Of a stretch of DNA of 19,837 nt, positions 1-7,320 are shown in pieces. The notes under the pieces were generated by a model. It did not search any database and was not told the DNA's origin. It saw only the letters and a program-made list of their open reading frames with translations. The stretch is taken from assembly GCA_948744995.1 (NCBI GenBank), contig CAPZCD010000014.1, positions 1 through 19,837 on the forward strand, written 5' to 3'. This DNA is from an uncultured Rickettsiales bacterium (lineage in GTDB: Bacteria; Pseudomonadota; Alphaproteobacteria; Rickettsiales; UBA1997). The stretch's first letter is position 1, and each line of letters opens with the position of its first letter. Both the position numbers and the translations under genes were made by a program.

Positions 1-1
1 C

Positions 2-2101
2 CTAACAAATAGAACGTCCTTTTGAGGATTCTTTAGCTTTCATTCTGGCTGCTTTCATATTTATTGCAATAATATGCTCTTTAGTTAATGGTTTAGCAAC
101 ATCTAAAATGGCTTGGCCAAGATCTTTATTATATTTTAATGCTTTATTAATGTCTGTTAATATCTTATAAGAGCCATCTTCCATTTTACAATTTGGATCT
201 AGTAAATTTTCTATATTACAATCTTCTGTTTGGCTTGCTAAATAAGCTAAACCAGTCATAATACTCTCAAATGATTGTCTAAAATGCCCACTTGAATTGC
301 TTATGTTGTGTATTTTACCATCTTTTATAATTAGAAGACCAGAAGCCTCAACTTTTCTTTCTCCTTCGTATTCAAAGTTACTATGATTAGAAAATTCACC
401 ATTTTGTTCTTTTTTAAAAAAACTCATTGGTTTACCAACTGGTTTAACAAAAAAATGTGCACCGTCTTCTAAAATTTTTCTATTTCTAGTTATTTTAGTT
501 GATTTACCTTCACCAGTTGTTCCGGCCAGATTTGTTGCATCAAAAAGTTTCATAGGTTTTATTGATGAACGAGAGACTTCGTTCCCGGTATCTTTATCAG
601 AAAATATAATATCTACTAGCTCATTGTTTTTAAGAATACTACCCAAGTTATCTTTTGTAATTTTTTCATCCCTATTAAGAGTTTCTAATGATCCAACCGT
701 TTTGTAATCATACTTTTTAAATAATTCTTCTAATAAAAATCCCTGCGCTTCACTTAAATCATCATTTGTGGGAGTTTCATTAAGTTCTTTTCCTACTAAT
801 TTTAAAGATAGCTTATTAAGCAGTGTTTCTATTACTATATATTTTTTAGCTTCTAATATATCGTTTTCTGTTGGGGTTTTGCCTGTATTACGTTTTATTG
901 ATTCCAAGAGTGAAGACAATTTTTTTTCTAATTTAGGTCTGCCTTTAGACTCACCTTCCTCTTCTTCATATAGCTTAACCCCATTTTCTTCACATATTTT
1001 TCTTATAATATCATATTGCTGTGTCCAGAAAAGATTGGTATTGAATTCACCACTATTAGAATATATATCACTGATTTTTAAAACTTTTTCTCCTGTTTTT
1101 TTATCATAAACTATAATATTCGTTTGCTTAAGACTTTCTATAATCTTATCAAGATTATCACTAGCATCTAATAATCTAACTATTTTATAGTTATACTCCT
1201 TAAATAATTTTTCTAATATAAATTTTTTACCTTCAAGTTTATCACTCTCTGTTATAGTCTCGTTAGGTTTTTTCCCTACTAATTTTAAAGATAGCTTATT
1301 AAGCAGTGTTTCTATTACTATATATTTTTTAGCTTCTAATATATCGTTTTCTGTTGGGGTTTTGCCTGTATTACGTTTTATTGATTCCAAGAGTGAAGAC
1401 AATTTTTTTTCTAATTTAGGTCTACCTTTAGACTCACCTTCCTCTTCTTCATATAGCTTAACCCCATTTTCTTCACATATTTTTTTTATAATATCATATT
1501 GCTGTGTCCCAAAAAATGTGTTATTAAGTTCATTCCCATTAGGATATATACCAGAATCAATGATTTTGTCATATAATATTTCCTCTGGCTTAGAATCAGG
1601 CTGAATTCCATGTATTTCTTTTTTAATTTTAATTTGTCCTCTTGATAGTTTTATTGCCTCATTAATACTTTCAACTGAATTTATTTCAATCTTAGTCTTT
1701 TCTTTACCATTATTTCCATAATAGGCATAATAGGTATAATTATTTTTTTCTTCATTTTTTTCTATAGAATCAATTAAGCGCCCATCTATTGAATATCTAT
1801 AGTAGCTATTTTCATCTTTTTTTACTATATATTTATCTTTACCATCTATGCTTCTTTTTATTATACTATAATTATTTTCTTTTTGAAGTTCACCTTCTTT
1901 ATTAATACAAAGAACCTTATTATCAGAATCACTAAAAACTATTTCATTTCCAATATAGTATACCGGCTTCTCTAAACCATTTTCAAACAAAACACCAGGA
2001 ACCCCTGTATTTTTACTATTAAAAGCATCACAAAAGGTTCTCTCATCCTCAAAAGTTTCTCTTCCATCTTTATCGTCTATAAAGTATTTTGATCTAGACA
2101 T
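2..2101 (-). CDS. Large repeat-containing, effector-like protein with C-terminal HS...SGH(F/Y) motif block
   Basis: 699 residues, complete from ATG to TAG. No signal peptide or membrane segment is visible; the protein is polar, Lys/Glu/Asn-rich and probably soluble. Residues 1-150 are rich in Tyr and Gly and look beta-rich. Residues ~185-506 are two tandem units of 161 residues, nearly identical over residues 198-276 and 359-437, followed by a third diverged partial unit to ~525. Residues ~549-650 hold FFVKPVGKP, then NHSNF (His573), ASG, a GKI strand and NSSGHFR (His606). This order matches the HSS(F/L)...AG...G-I...SGHY pattern I know from plant IQM calmodulin-binding proteins and several bacterial effector or toxin-like proteins; its biochemical role is not known to me. 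Function unassigned; a host-directed effector is an inference. No clear Shine-Dalgarno. It lies downstream of rne on the same strand, 141 bp away, with its own upstream palindrome. Confidence 0.8.
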   Translation of the reverse strand: MSRSKYFIDDKDGRETFEDERTFCDAFNSKNTGVPGVLFENGLEKPVYYIGNEIVFSDSDNKVLCINKEGELQKENNYSIIKRSIDGKDKYIVKKDENSYYRYSIDGRLIDSIEKNEEKNNYTYYAYYGNNGKEKTKIEINSVESINEAIKLSRGQIKIKKEIHGIQPDSKPEEILYDKIIDSGIYPNGNELNNTFFGTQQYDIIKKICEENGVKLYEEEEGESKGRPKLEKKLSSLLESIKRNTGKTPTENDILEAKKYIVIETLLNKLSLKLVGKKPNETITESDKLEGKKFILEKLFKEYNYKIVRLLDASDNLDKIIESLKQTNIIVYDKKTGEKVLKISDIYSNSGEFNTNLFWTQQYDIIRKICEENGVKLYEEEEGESKGRPKLEKKLSSLLESIKRNTGKTPTENDILEAKKYIVIETLLNKLSLKLVGKELNETPTNDDLSEAQGFLLEELFKKYDYKTVGSLETLNRDEKITKDNLGSILKNNELVDIIFSDKDTGNEVSRSSIKPMKLFDATNLAGTTGEGKSTKITRNRKILEDGAHFFVKPVGKPMSFFKKEQNGEFSNHSNFEYEGERKVEASGLLIIKDGKIHNISNSSGHFRQSFESIMTGLAYLASQTEDCNIENLLDPNCKMEDGSYKILTDINKALKYNKDLGQAILDVAKPLTKEHIIAINMKAARMKAKESSKGRSIC
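792..1026 (-). repeat. Tandem duplication within the effector-like gene, copy 2 (protein order)
   Basis: These 235 bp match 1275-1509 at an offset of exactly 483 bp (161 codons). I count two differences, at 941/1424 (G/A on the plus strand) and 1002/1485 (C/T). The second gives Arg in this copy and Lys in the other. Sequence on either side of the block is only loosely similar. Confidence 0.93.
1275..1509 (-). repeat. Tandem duplication within the effector-like gene, copy 1 (protein order)
   Basis: Partner of 792-1026, about 99% identical and in frame, encoding residues 198-276. The near-identity inside a more diverged 161-residue unit points to recent gene conversion or unequal recombination. 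Confidence 0.93.
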
Positions 2102-2118
2102 AATAGTGCAAATTTTAT

Positions 2119-2132
2119 TCCTAATTTTAGGA
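2119..2132. promoter_or_regulatory. Perfect dyad TCCTAA-TT-TTAGGA upstream of the effector-like gene
   Basis: Two 6-bp arms with a 2-bp centre, 18 bp upstream of the ATG at 2101. The spacing suits an operator over the promoter or start region. A loop of two bases is too small for a good RNA hairpin unless the inner pairs open. Role inferred only. Confidence 0.35.
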
Positions 2133-2242
2133 TAATTTATTTTCTTTAATAATCAATAACATAAAACTTTCAAAGAGAAAGATAATAACAAACAAAAAAT
2201 CTACATTTTTAGCATAAAACCCAATATTTAATAACATCTAAT

Positions 2243-4306
2243 TTATTTTTTCCCAAAAATACCAAATATTTTACCAAAAATACCACTATTATTCTTCTTT
2301 TTTCTATTATTACCGCTACTTGTCCGCTGTTTTGCCGAATTAGTCCTTTTTCTTTGTTGTTTTCGCGATAAGTTATCACTAGCATTTTGCGACCTAGCAC
2401 TCGCTTTTTCTGCCATCGATTTGTTATAGTAGCAACTACTACCAAAATTTACGTTAAATTCACAATCGTCCAAATTATAAAACTGCCCATCATCAAAACT
2501 ATTATTTATTTTACCCATCTGTTGTATAGGACACAAATCCATTTTTTCTTCATCTGTCAAGGAATCTCTTTTCTTTATTTCAAATTCATTAGTTACCTTT
2601 AAAGAATCATTAGATAATATTATATAAATATCATAATTTTTCTCTATATCTGCTATTTCTGCTCTTTTATAGTTTAACATAAAATTTACAACATCCGGAT
2701 TTGCAAAAACATTTACTACCTTAACAAATCTCTCCTTGGTAGAATACTTTATAGCCCTTAATATATTGTTCGCAACCAAATATTTAGATCTAACCGTTCC
2801 ATGACCGGAACAGTTGCCGCACTTTTCATTAACTCTTTCATAAAGCCCGGAATTTACCCTCTGCCTCGACATTTCTAGTAGACCAAATATAGTTATTCTA
2901 TCAACCTGGACTTTAGCTTTATCCATTAAAGTAGCATCTCTCATAGCTTTCTCAATAGCTCTGCGATTTCTACTCTCCATCATATCTATAAAATCAATAA
3001 CTATTAGACCACCTATATCTCTTAACCTTAGCTGCCTGGCTATTTCTTTCGCTGCTTCAATATTTGTAGAAACAGCCATTTCTTCAACACTTCTTTCTTT
3101 TGTAGATTTACCGGAGTTGACGTCTATGGCAACCAATGCTTCCGTTTGATCTATCACTATAGAGCCACCGGATGGTAAATTTACAACATTTAGATATAAA
3201 TTCTCAATCTGATCTTCAATATTATATTTATAAAAAATTGGGGTTTTATCCGAGTGCTCTATAATTGTTGTCTTTTGTTCTGGCATTATAACCTTAACTA
3301 ACGATTTTATATGTTTATAGGCTTCATGCCCCTCTACAATTATCTCTCTTATACTATCATCACATAAATCTCTTATTGACCTCTTTAGAATATCGTCTTC
3401 CGAATGTATGAAAGCCGGAGCTTCAGATTCTAGTGTTACTTTTTTTATAGTTCCCCAAAGTCTAGTTAAATACACATAGTCCCTAAAAATTTCCTCTGGT
3501 TTTTTACCAACCCCAGCTGTTCTTATTATAACGGAGCTGTTGGCATCAGGACTTATGGTATTTAGAATATTCCTTAAAATTTTTCTATCTCTTATATTGG
3601 TTATTTTCTTAGATATACCACCTTTTCCTTCAACATTAGACATCAACACCGAATATTTACCGGCCAAAGTTATATAGGTAGTGAGAGCAACACCCTTATT
3701 ACCTCTCTCTTCCTTTAAAACTTGTACCAGAAGGCATTGTCCTTCTTTTAAAACGTCCTCTATTTTATATTTTCTAAAATCACTGTATCTTGTTGGTTTT
3801 GATTCGTCATCGCTTATCTCTTCACCATAGATGGTATCATTATTTTCATTTTCATGGTTGCTAAAATCTATATCAATGTCCTCGATTTCAGCATTATCTT
3901 CAATAATAGGTTCCCCTGTTTCACTGTCAATTTCCAAGAAATTTTCCTCATTAAAGTCTTCATCGGTAGCATCCTCAACTTCATCTGTAATTATGTTATA
4001 CTTTTTATCTAAATTATTAAAAAACCTTACTGCTGTTAGATCGGTTTTTCTTTCTTCAGGGATATTGTAGTAATCGGGATGTATATCTGATATAGGTAAA
4101 AAACCATGTTTATCACCCCCATAATTTATGAAAGCCGACTGTAGCGAAGGTTCCAACCTTATTATTCTGGCAAGATAAATATTACCTTTTAATTGTTTTA
4201 TGGAAGTAGCTTCACGATCCATATTCTGTAATTTATTATCTTCATCAACTATGGCTACTCTAGTTTCTTCAGGAAAAGCAGCATCAATCAATAATCTATT
4301 AGTCAT
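2243..4306 (-). CDS. rne: Ribonuclease E/G family endoribonuclease
   Basis: 687 residues. Single-strand endoribonuclease for mRNA decay and rRNA/tRNA processing in the cytoplasm. The N-terminus (TNRLLIDAAFPEETRVAIVD) and the S1 domain (GNIYLARI, SAFINYGG, HGFLPISDI) are typical of alphaproteobacterial RNase E. The S1 domain is split by an acidic insert of ~80 residues (about 95-175) before it resumes at ~180. The catalytic Mg ligands are D395 (AIDVNSG) and D438 (VIDFIDM), 43 apart as in E. coli D303/D346. The zinc-link CGNC has C496 and C499, 58 residues past the second Asp as in E. coli. The C-terminal tail is short, Lys/Arg/Asn/Ser-rich and ends in a Gly-Ile-Phe-Gly-Lys repeat. An AAAGG Shine-Dalgarno at 4314-4318 supports the ATG at 4306. 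The upstream spacer is shared with the divergent fic gene. Confidence 0.97.
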   Translation of the reverse strand: MTNRLLIDAAFPEETRVAIVDEDNKLQNMDREATSIKQLKGNIYLARIIRLEPSLQSAFINYGGDKHGFLPISDIHPDYYNIPEERKTDLTAVRFFNNLDKKYNIITDEVEDATDEDFNEENFLEIDSETGEPIIEDNAEIEDIDIDFSNHENENNDTIYGEEISDDESKPTRYSDFRKYKIEDVLKEGQCLLVQVLKEERGNKGVALTTYITLAGKYSVLMSNVEGKGGISKKITNIRDRKILRNILNTISPDANSSVIIRTAGVGKKPEEIFRDYVYLTRLWGTIKKVTLESEAPAFIHSEDDILKRSIRDLCDDSIREIIVEGHEAYKHIKSLVKVIMPEQKTTIIEHSDKTPIFYKYNIEDQIENLYLNVVNLPSGGSIVIDQTEALVAIDVNSGKSTKERSVEEMAVSTNIEAAKEIARQLRLRDIGGLIVIDFIDMMESRNRRAIEKAMRDATLMDKAKVQVDRITIFGLLEMSRQRVNSGLYERVNEKCGNCSGHGTVRSKYLVANNILRAIKYSTKERFVKVVNVFANPDVVNFMLNYKRAEIADIEKNYDIYIILSNDSLKVTNEFEIKKRDSLTDEEKMDLCPIQQMGKINNSFDDGQFYNLDDCEFNVNFGSSCYYNKSMAEKASARSQNASDNLSRKQQRKRTNSAKQRTSSGNNRKKKNNSGIFGKIFGIFGKK

Positions 4307-4337
4307 CTACAAACCTTTAACTTTGTTACATAAATTG

Positions 4338-4447
4338 AATTTCAAATAAGTCATTTGGCTATTTGAATAAATGTTAAAATATTTCTATAAAATCTACTTT
4401 TGCCCTGTTATTCTAGTTTTTGTAATTTAAAAAACAATGATTGTTGG
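4338..4447 (+). repeat. Direct repeat copy A, upstream of fic
   Basis: About 110 bp resembling 6032-6144 in the same orientation; my hand alignment gives roughly three-quarters identity. Shared blocks are AATTTCAA, AATAAATGTT, AAATATTT, TAGTTTTT and AATTTAAAAAACAA followed by a short palindrome around ATTGTT. The two copies bracket the fic gene. Confidence 0.7.
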
Positions 4448-4573
4448 ATGACCTGGCGGTTTACTAGGGTACTGTTAATTTTCTGTTGGCCATCTTAGAT
4501 ATATTTTTTAAGTTTTGAAAATTTAAAATAATACTAATCATTCAAGTAGTATTAATATAATCCATAATTAACT

Positions 4574-4606
4574 ATGGGTAAAATATTTTACCTATATTTT
4601 ACCCAT
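4574..4606. promoter_or_regulatory. Nested palindrome, candidate operator of fic
   Basis: The 16-bp perfect palindrome GGTAAAATATTTTACC (4577-4592) lies inside a larger inverted repeat ATGGGTAAAATAT / ATATTTTACCCAT (4574-4586, 4594-4606). There are thus three half-sites of the type GGGTAAAATA. It ends directly beside the candidate -35 at 4608. That position fits a repressor or activator site; the binding protein is not identified. Confidence 0.5.
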
Positions 4607-4607
4607 A

Positions 4608-4636
4608 TTGACTTATTGGGATAAACGTTCTATCAC
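4608..4636 (+). promoter_or_regulatory. Candidate fic promoter
   Basis: TTGACT (4608-4613), 17-bp spacer, TATCAC (4631-4636). Predicted start is near 4643, followed by AGGA at 4654-4657 and the ATG at 4667. The -10 matches the consensus at 4 of 6 positions. Confidence 0.4.
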
Positions 4637-4666
4637 TAATTTATAACCAATCTAGGATTATAATTT

Positions 4667-5956
4667 ATGGAAGAGGAAATTAGAATAAATTTACCGATTA
4701 TAGATAAAAACTTATACAATAAATACCTGTTAGAATATGTTGACGGAATAAAAAATAATATAAATCTAATGACTTTGATTCATAAAACAGAAGAACCTAT
4801 TTATTTAAACTGGGATGAAATTAAATACAAAAGTTGGATACCTAATCAATATACAAAAAAAGAGTTTTGGACTTTAATAAGGGTTCATAGAGATATTAAT
4901 TATAGAAATACTCCTATCAGATCGCAAGATAATAATAATTTTAAATACTATGAATTACATAATTTTAATAGTAGTAATTTATTCCCAGATAATAAACCAA
5001 GAATTAATATTAACGAATATCTGAAATCAAGTATATTAGAAGAATCAATATCATCTTCTCAACTGGAGGGAGCAAATACTACCAGAAGGAAAGCCAAAAA
5101 AATGATATTAGAAGAACAAAAACCAACTAATAATTCGGAACAGATGATTTTAAATAATTATAATGTAATGCAACGGATACAAATTGACTATAAAAGCGAA
5201 GAGTTATCAATTGAAATGATAAAAGAGCTACACCTAATTTTAACGAAAAATGATAATAATATAGAAAATAATAAAAAAGGAATTTTTAGAACTAATAAAG
5301 ACGAAATTGTGGTTGGTAGTAAAATAATAAATAGATATAGTTATAGGACACCATCAATTGAATTTGTAAATGAAGAACTGGGTAATTTAGTAGCTTTTGC
5401 TAACAATAAAAGTAGAATAGAATATATAAATCCAATAATAAAGGCAATAATGTTGCATTTTTGGTTTGCTTATCTGCATCCATTTGTAGATGGTAATGGT
5501 AGATTAGCAAGATGCTTATTTTATTGGTATTTAGCTAAAAATAATTTGGGAATGTTTACTTTTTACCCTCTTTCTACAGTTATAAAAAACTCAAGAAATC
5601 AATATTCAAAAGCTTATCTTTATACAGAGCAAGATAATTACGATTTAAATTATTTTATAGATTATAATCTAAGAAAAATAGCAGAAGCTAAGAAATTGTT
5701 TGAAAATTATATCATTAAAAAATTAATGGAAGAAAAAAATATAGATAGTATTGTCTTAGAAAAAAATTTAAACATTAGACAAGAACAAATTTTGAAAAAT
5801 ATTAATGCAAATAAATTCTCTTTTATAACATTAAAATCCTATAGAAATATCTTCGATATATCAAAGCCAACCGCCATTAAAGATTTAAAAGAACTGGAAA
5901 GCAAAAATATTTTAAAAACTAAGAAAGTTGGAAGAGAGATCAGATATTATATTTAA
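4667..5956 (+). CDS. Fic family protein (class II, putative AMP-transferase) with C-terminal winged helix
   Basis: 429 residues. Fic enzymes transfer AMP (or a related group) from a nucleotide to a hydroxyl side chain of a target protein. The Fic core motif HPFVDGNGRLAR is complete at residues 271-282, with catalytic His271, Asp275 and Arg279. The inhibitory-helix motif S-x-x-x-E-G (S130...E134-G135) lies N-terminal to the core, which defines class II, with Glu134 expected to block productive ATP binding. Residues 1-110 resemble the N-terminal region of the long Fic family (COG3177). Residues ~365-429 look like a winged helix-turn-helix (SKPTAIKDLKELESKNIL). It may therefore bind DNA, possibly the palindromes upstream; this is inference. 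AGGA sits 9 bp before the ATG. Flanked by ~110-bp direct repeats. The target is unknown. Confidence 0.93.
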   Translation: MEEEIRINLPIIDKNLYNKYLLEYVDGIKNNINLMTLIHKTEEPIYLNWDEIKYKSWIPNQYTKKEFWTLIRVHRDINYRNTPIRSQDNNNFKYYELHNFNSSNLFPDNKPRININEYLKSSILEESISSSQLEGANTTRRKAKKMILEEQKPTNNSEQMILNNYNVMQRIQIDYKSEELSIEMIKELHLILTKNDNNIENNKKGIFRTNKDEIVVGSKIINRYSYRTPSIEFVNEELGNLVAFANNKSRIEYINPIIKAIMLHFWFAYLHPFVDGNGRLARCLFYWYLAKNNLGMFTFYPLSTVIKNSRNQYSKAYLYTEQDNYDLNYFIDYNLRKIAEAKKLFENYIIKKLMEEKNIDSIVLEKNLNIRQEQILKNINANKFSFITLKSYRNIFDISKPTAIKDLKELESKNILKTKKVGREIRYYI

Positions 5957-6031
5957 TCTGGTAATGTTCTCATTCAAAAAATTAAAAGTAATAATTATAA
6001 TTATTCTAATTGAGTTATTTGGCAGATAATA

Positions 6032-6144
6032 AATTTCAACCAGATCGTTTAGATCATTCAAATAAATGTTGAAATATTTTTTATAAAAACTATTTTTACG
6101 ATATTCATCGTAGTTTTTACAATTTAAAAAACAACAATTGTTTA
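6032..6144 (+). repeat. Direct repeat copy B, running into the ftsW start
   Basis: Second copy of the element at 4338-4447, downstream of fic. It contains a TACGAT/ATCGTA hairpin (loop ATTC) with outer AAAAACTA/TAGTTTTT pairing, which copy A lacks. It ends in the palindrome AACAATTGTT (6133-6142), and the predicted TTG start codon of ftsW (6138) lies inside that palindrome. Confidence 0.7.
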
Positions 6145-7286
6145 ATAGAGAGAATTTAAATTTTATTAAAAAATGGTATCTAGCTGTAGATGGTAGACTA
6201 CTGGCAATATTTTATCTACTGGTGCTATCCAGTTGTATGTTTAGTTTTAGCTTCAGTCCATCAGTAGCAAACAGAATAGGAGTAAATGAATACCATTTTT
6301 TTAAGCATCAGCTAGTTTTTTCAGCTATGTCAATATTTTTAGTTTTTATAATTTCTCTGATGAGTAAAAATCTAGCCAAAAAGAGTGTTTTCATATTTTT
6401 TTTCATAGCTTTTTTACTTTTAATTCTCGTACCATTTTTTGGTTTTAAGACAAAAGGCGCTAAAAGATGGATTTATATTTTTGGTTTTTCATTTCAACCG
6501 ACAGAATTTATAAAACCTGCACTGATACTGCTAAATTCTATCTTTTTGGAGAAAATTATAAAAACAAAAGACGGAAAATATTTGGCGTTTTCCTTAATTT
6601 TCTACTTTATTTGTGTTTTATTCATAGTAAAGCAGCCAGATATAGGAACATTAATTTTATTGAGTGCCGTATTTTTTACGCAGATATTTTTATTGGATAT
6701 TATAGAAATAAAATACTATTTATATTTATTAGTTATTTCAACTATTTCTGTATTTTTATTATATAAATCTCTACCACATGTATCCAATAGAATAGATAAT
6801 TTTTTAACCAGTGTAAAAAATCCAGAAATGGCTAATTATCAGGTCAGAAGATCGTTACTTAGCTATAAAAATTCAGGCCTAATGGGTAATGGTTTTCTAA
6901 ATGGATATGTAAAAAATCATATACCAGATGCACATACAGATTTTATATTTCCAGCTGTAACAGAGGAATTTGGTTTTATAATATCGTTCTTAATAGTCAG
7001 TTTATATTTATATGTGTTCATTAGAGCGGTAATTTTAGCTTGTTTTTGTAAAGATTTTTTTCAATTCACGGCTCTTTTTGGGTTGTCGCTATTGCTTATG
7101 GTTCAAACTACCATAAATATCTGTGTTTCTATGAATTTATTGCCAACAAAAGGTATGACCTTGCCACTCCTGAGTTATGGCGGATCGTCTACAATTGGTA
7201 TGTCTATATTATTTGGCTATATTTTAGTGTTTACTAAAAATGATTTTGGTGTTGGAGAACAGAATAAGGAATTGTTAATGGTCTAA
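6138..7286 (+). CDS. ftsW: FtsW, SEDS-family septal peptidoglycan glycosyltransferase
   Basis: 382 residues, polytopic membrane protein with about ten hydrophobic helices. FtsW polymerises lipid II into glycan at the septum with a class B PBP. The N-terminal SPSVANRIG and EYHFFKHQ are FtsW-like and typical of alphaproteobacteria. FGFKTKGAKRWI and FSFQPTEFIKP (about 101-127) are SEDS signatures. PDAHTDFIF carries the Asp (D268) that I equate with the catalytic Asp of this family. NLLPTKGMTLPLLSYGGSS is the conserved C-terminal block. The start is uncertain: TTG at 6138 is the only start-like codon before the first helix after the in-frame stop at 6111, there is no Shine-Dalgarno, and it lies at the end of repeat copy B. 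Not in a mur/fts cluster. Convergent with the next gene, 34 bp apart. Confidence 0.93.
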   Translation: MFNRENLNFIKKWYLAVDGRLLAIFYLLVLSSCMFSFSFSPSVANRIGVNEYHFFKHQLVFSAMSIFLVFIISLMSKNLAKKSVFIFFFIAFLLLILVPFFGFKTKGAKRWIYIFGFSFQPTEFIKPALILLNSIFLEKIIKTKDGKYLAFSLIFYFICVLFIVKQPDIGTLILLSAVFFTQIFLLDIIEIKYYLYLLVISTISVFLLYKSLPHVSNRIDNFLTSVKNPEMANYQVRRSLLSYKNSGLMGNGFLNGYVKNHIPDAHTDFIFPAVTEEFGFIISFLIVSLYLYVFIRAVILACFCKDFFQFTALFGLSLLLMVQTTINICVSMNLLPTKGMTLPLLSYGGSSTIGMSILFGYILVFTKNDFGVGEQNKELLMV

Positions 7287-7320
7287 TACTGTTAATTATT
7301 TAATTTTTAACTTACATACC

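Larger units (their letters stand above)
4307..4666. other. rne-fic divergent intergenic region (360 bp)
   Basis: No gene seen. It holds a perfect 7-bp inverted repeat TTCAAAT/ATTTGAA (4341-4347, 4361-4367), direct-repeat copy A (4338-4447), a dyad AATACTA/TAGTATT (4530-4536, 4547-4553; loop 10), a dyad CCATA/TATGG (4562-4577), a nested palindrome (4574-4606) and a promoter-like TTGACT/TATCAC pair (4608-4636). This is dense potential regulatory DNA, mostly on the fic side. Confidence 0.7.

Noticed and set aside
768..1604. Plus-strand ORFs at 768-1109 and 1362-1604 that resemble each other
   Set aside because: They are the reverse-strand shadow of the duplicated block in the 699-residue gene; their similarity comes only from that duplication.
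2209..4070. Small ORFs within rne (2209-2445 minus; 2387-2602 and 3831-4070 plus)
   Set aside because: They overlap the well-supported RNase E frame and show biased residues typical of shadow frames in AT-rich DNA.
6467..6766. 99-codon plus-strand ORF inside ftsW
   Set aside because: Out-of-frame reading of ftsW with no recognisable domain.
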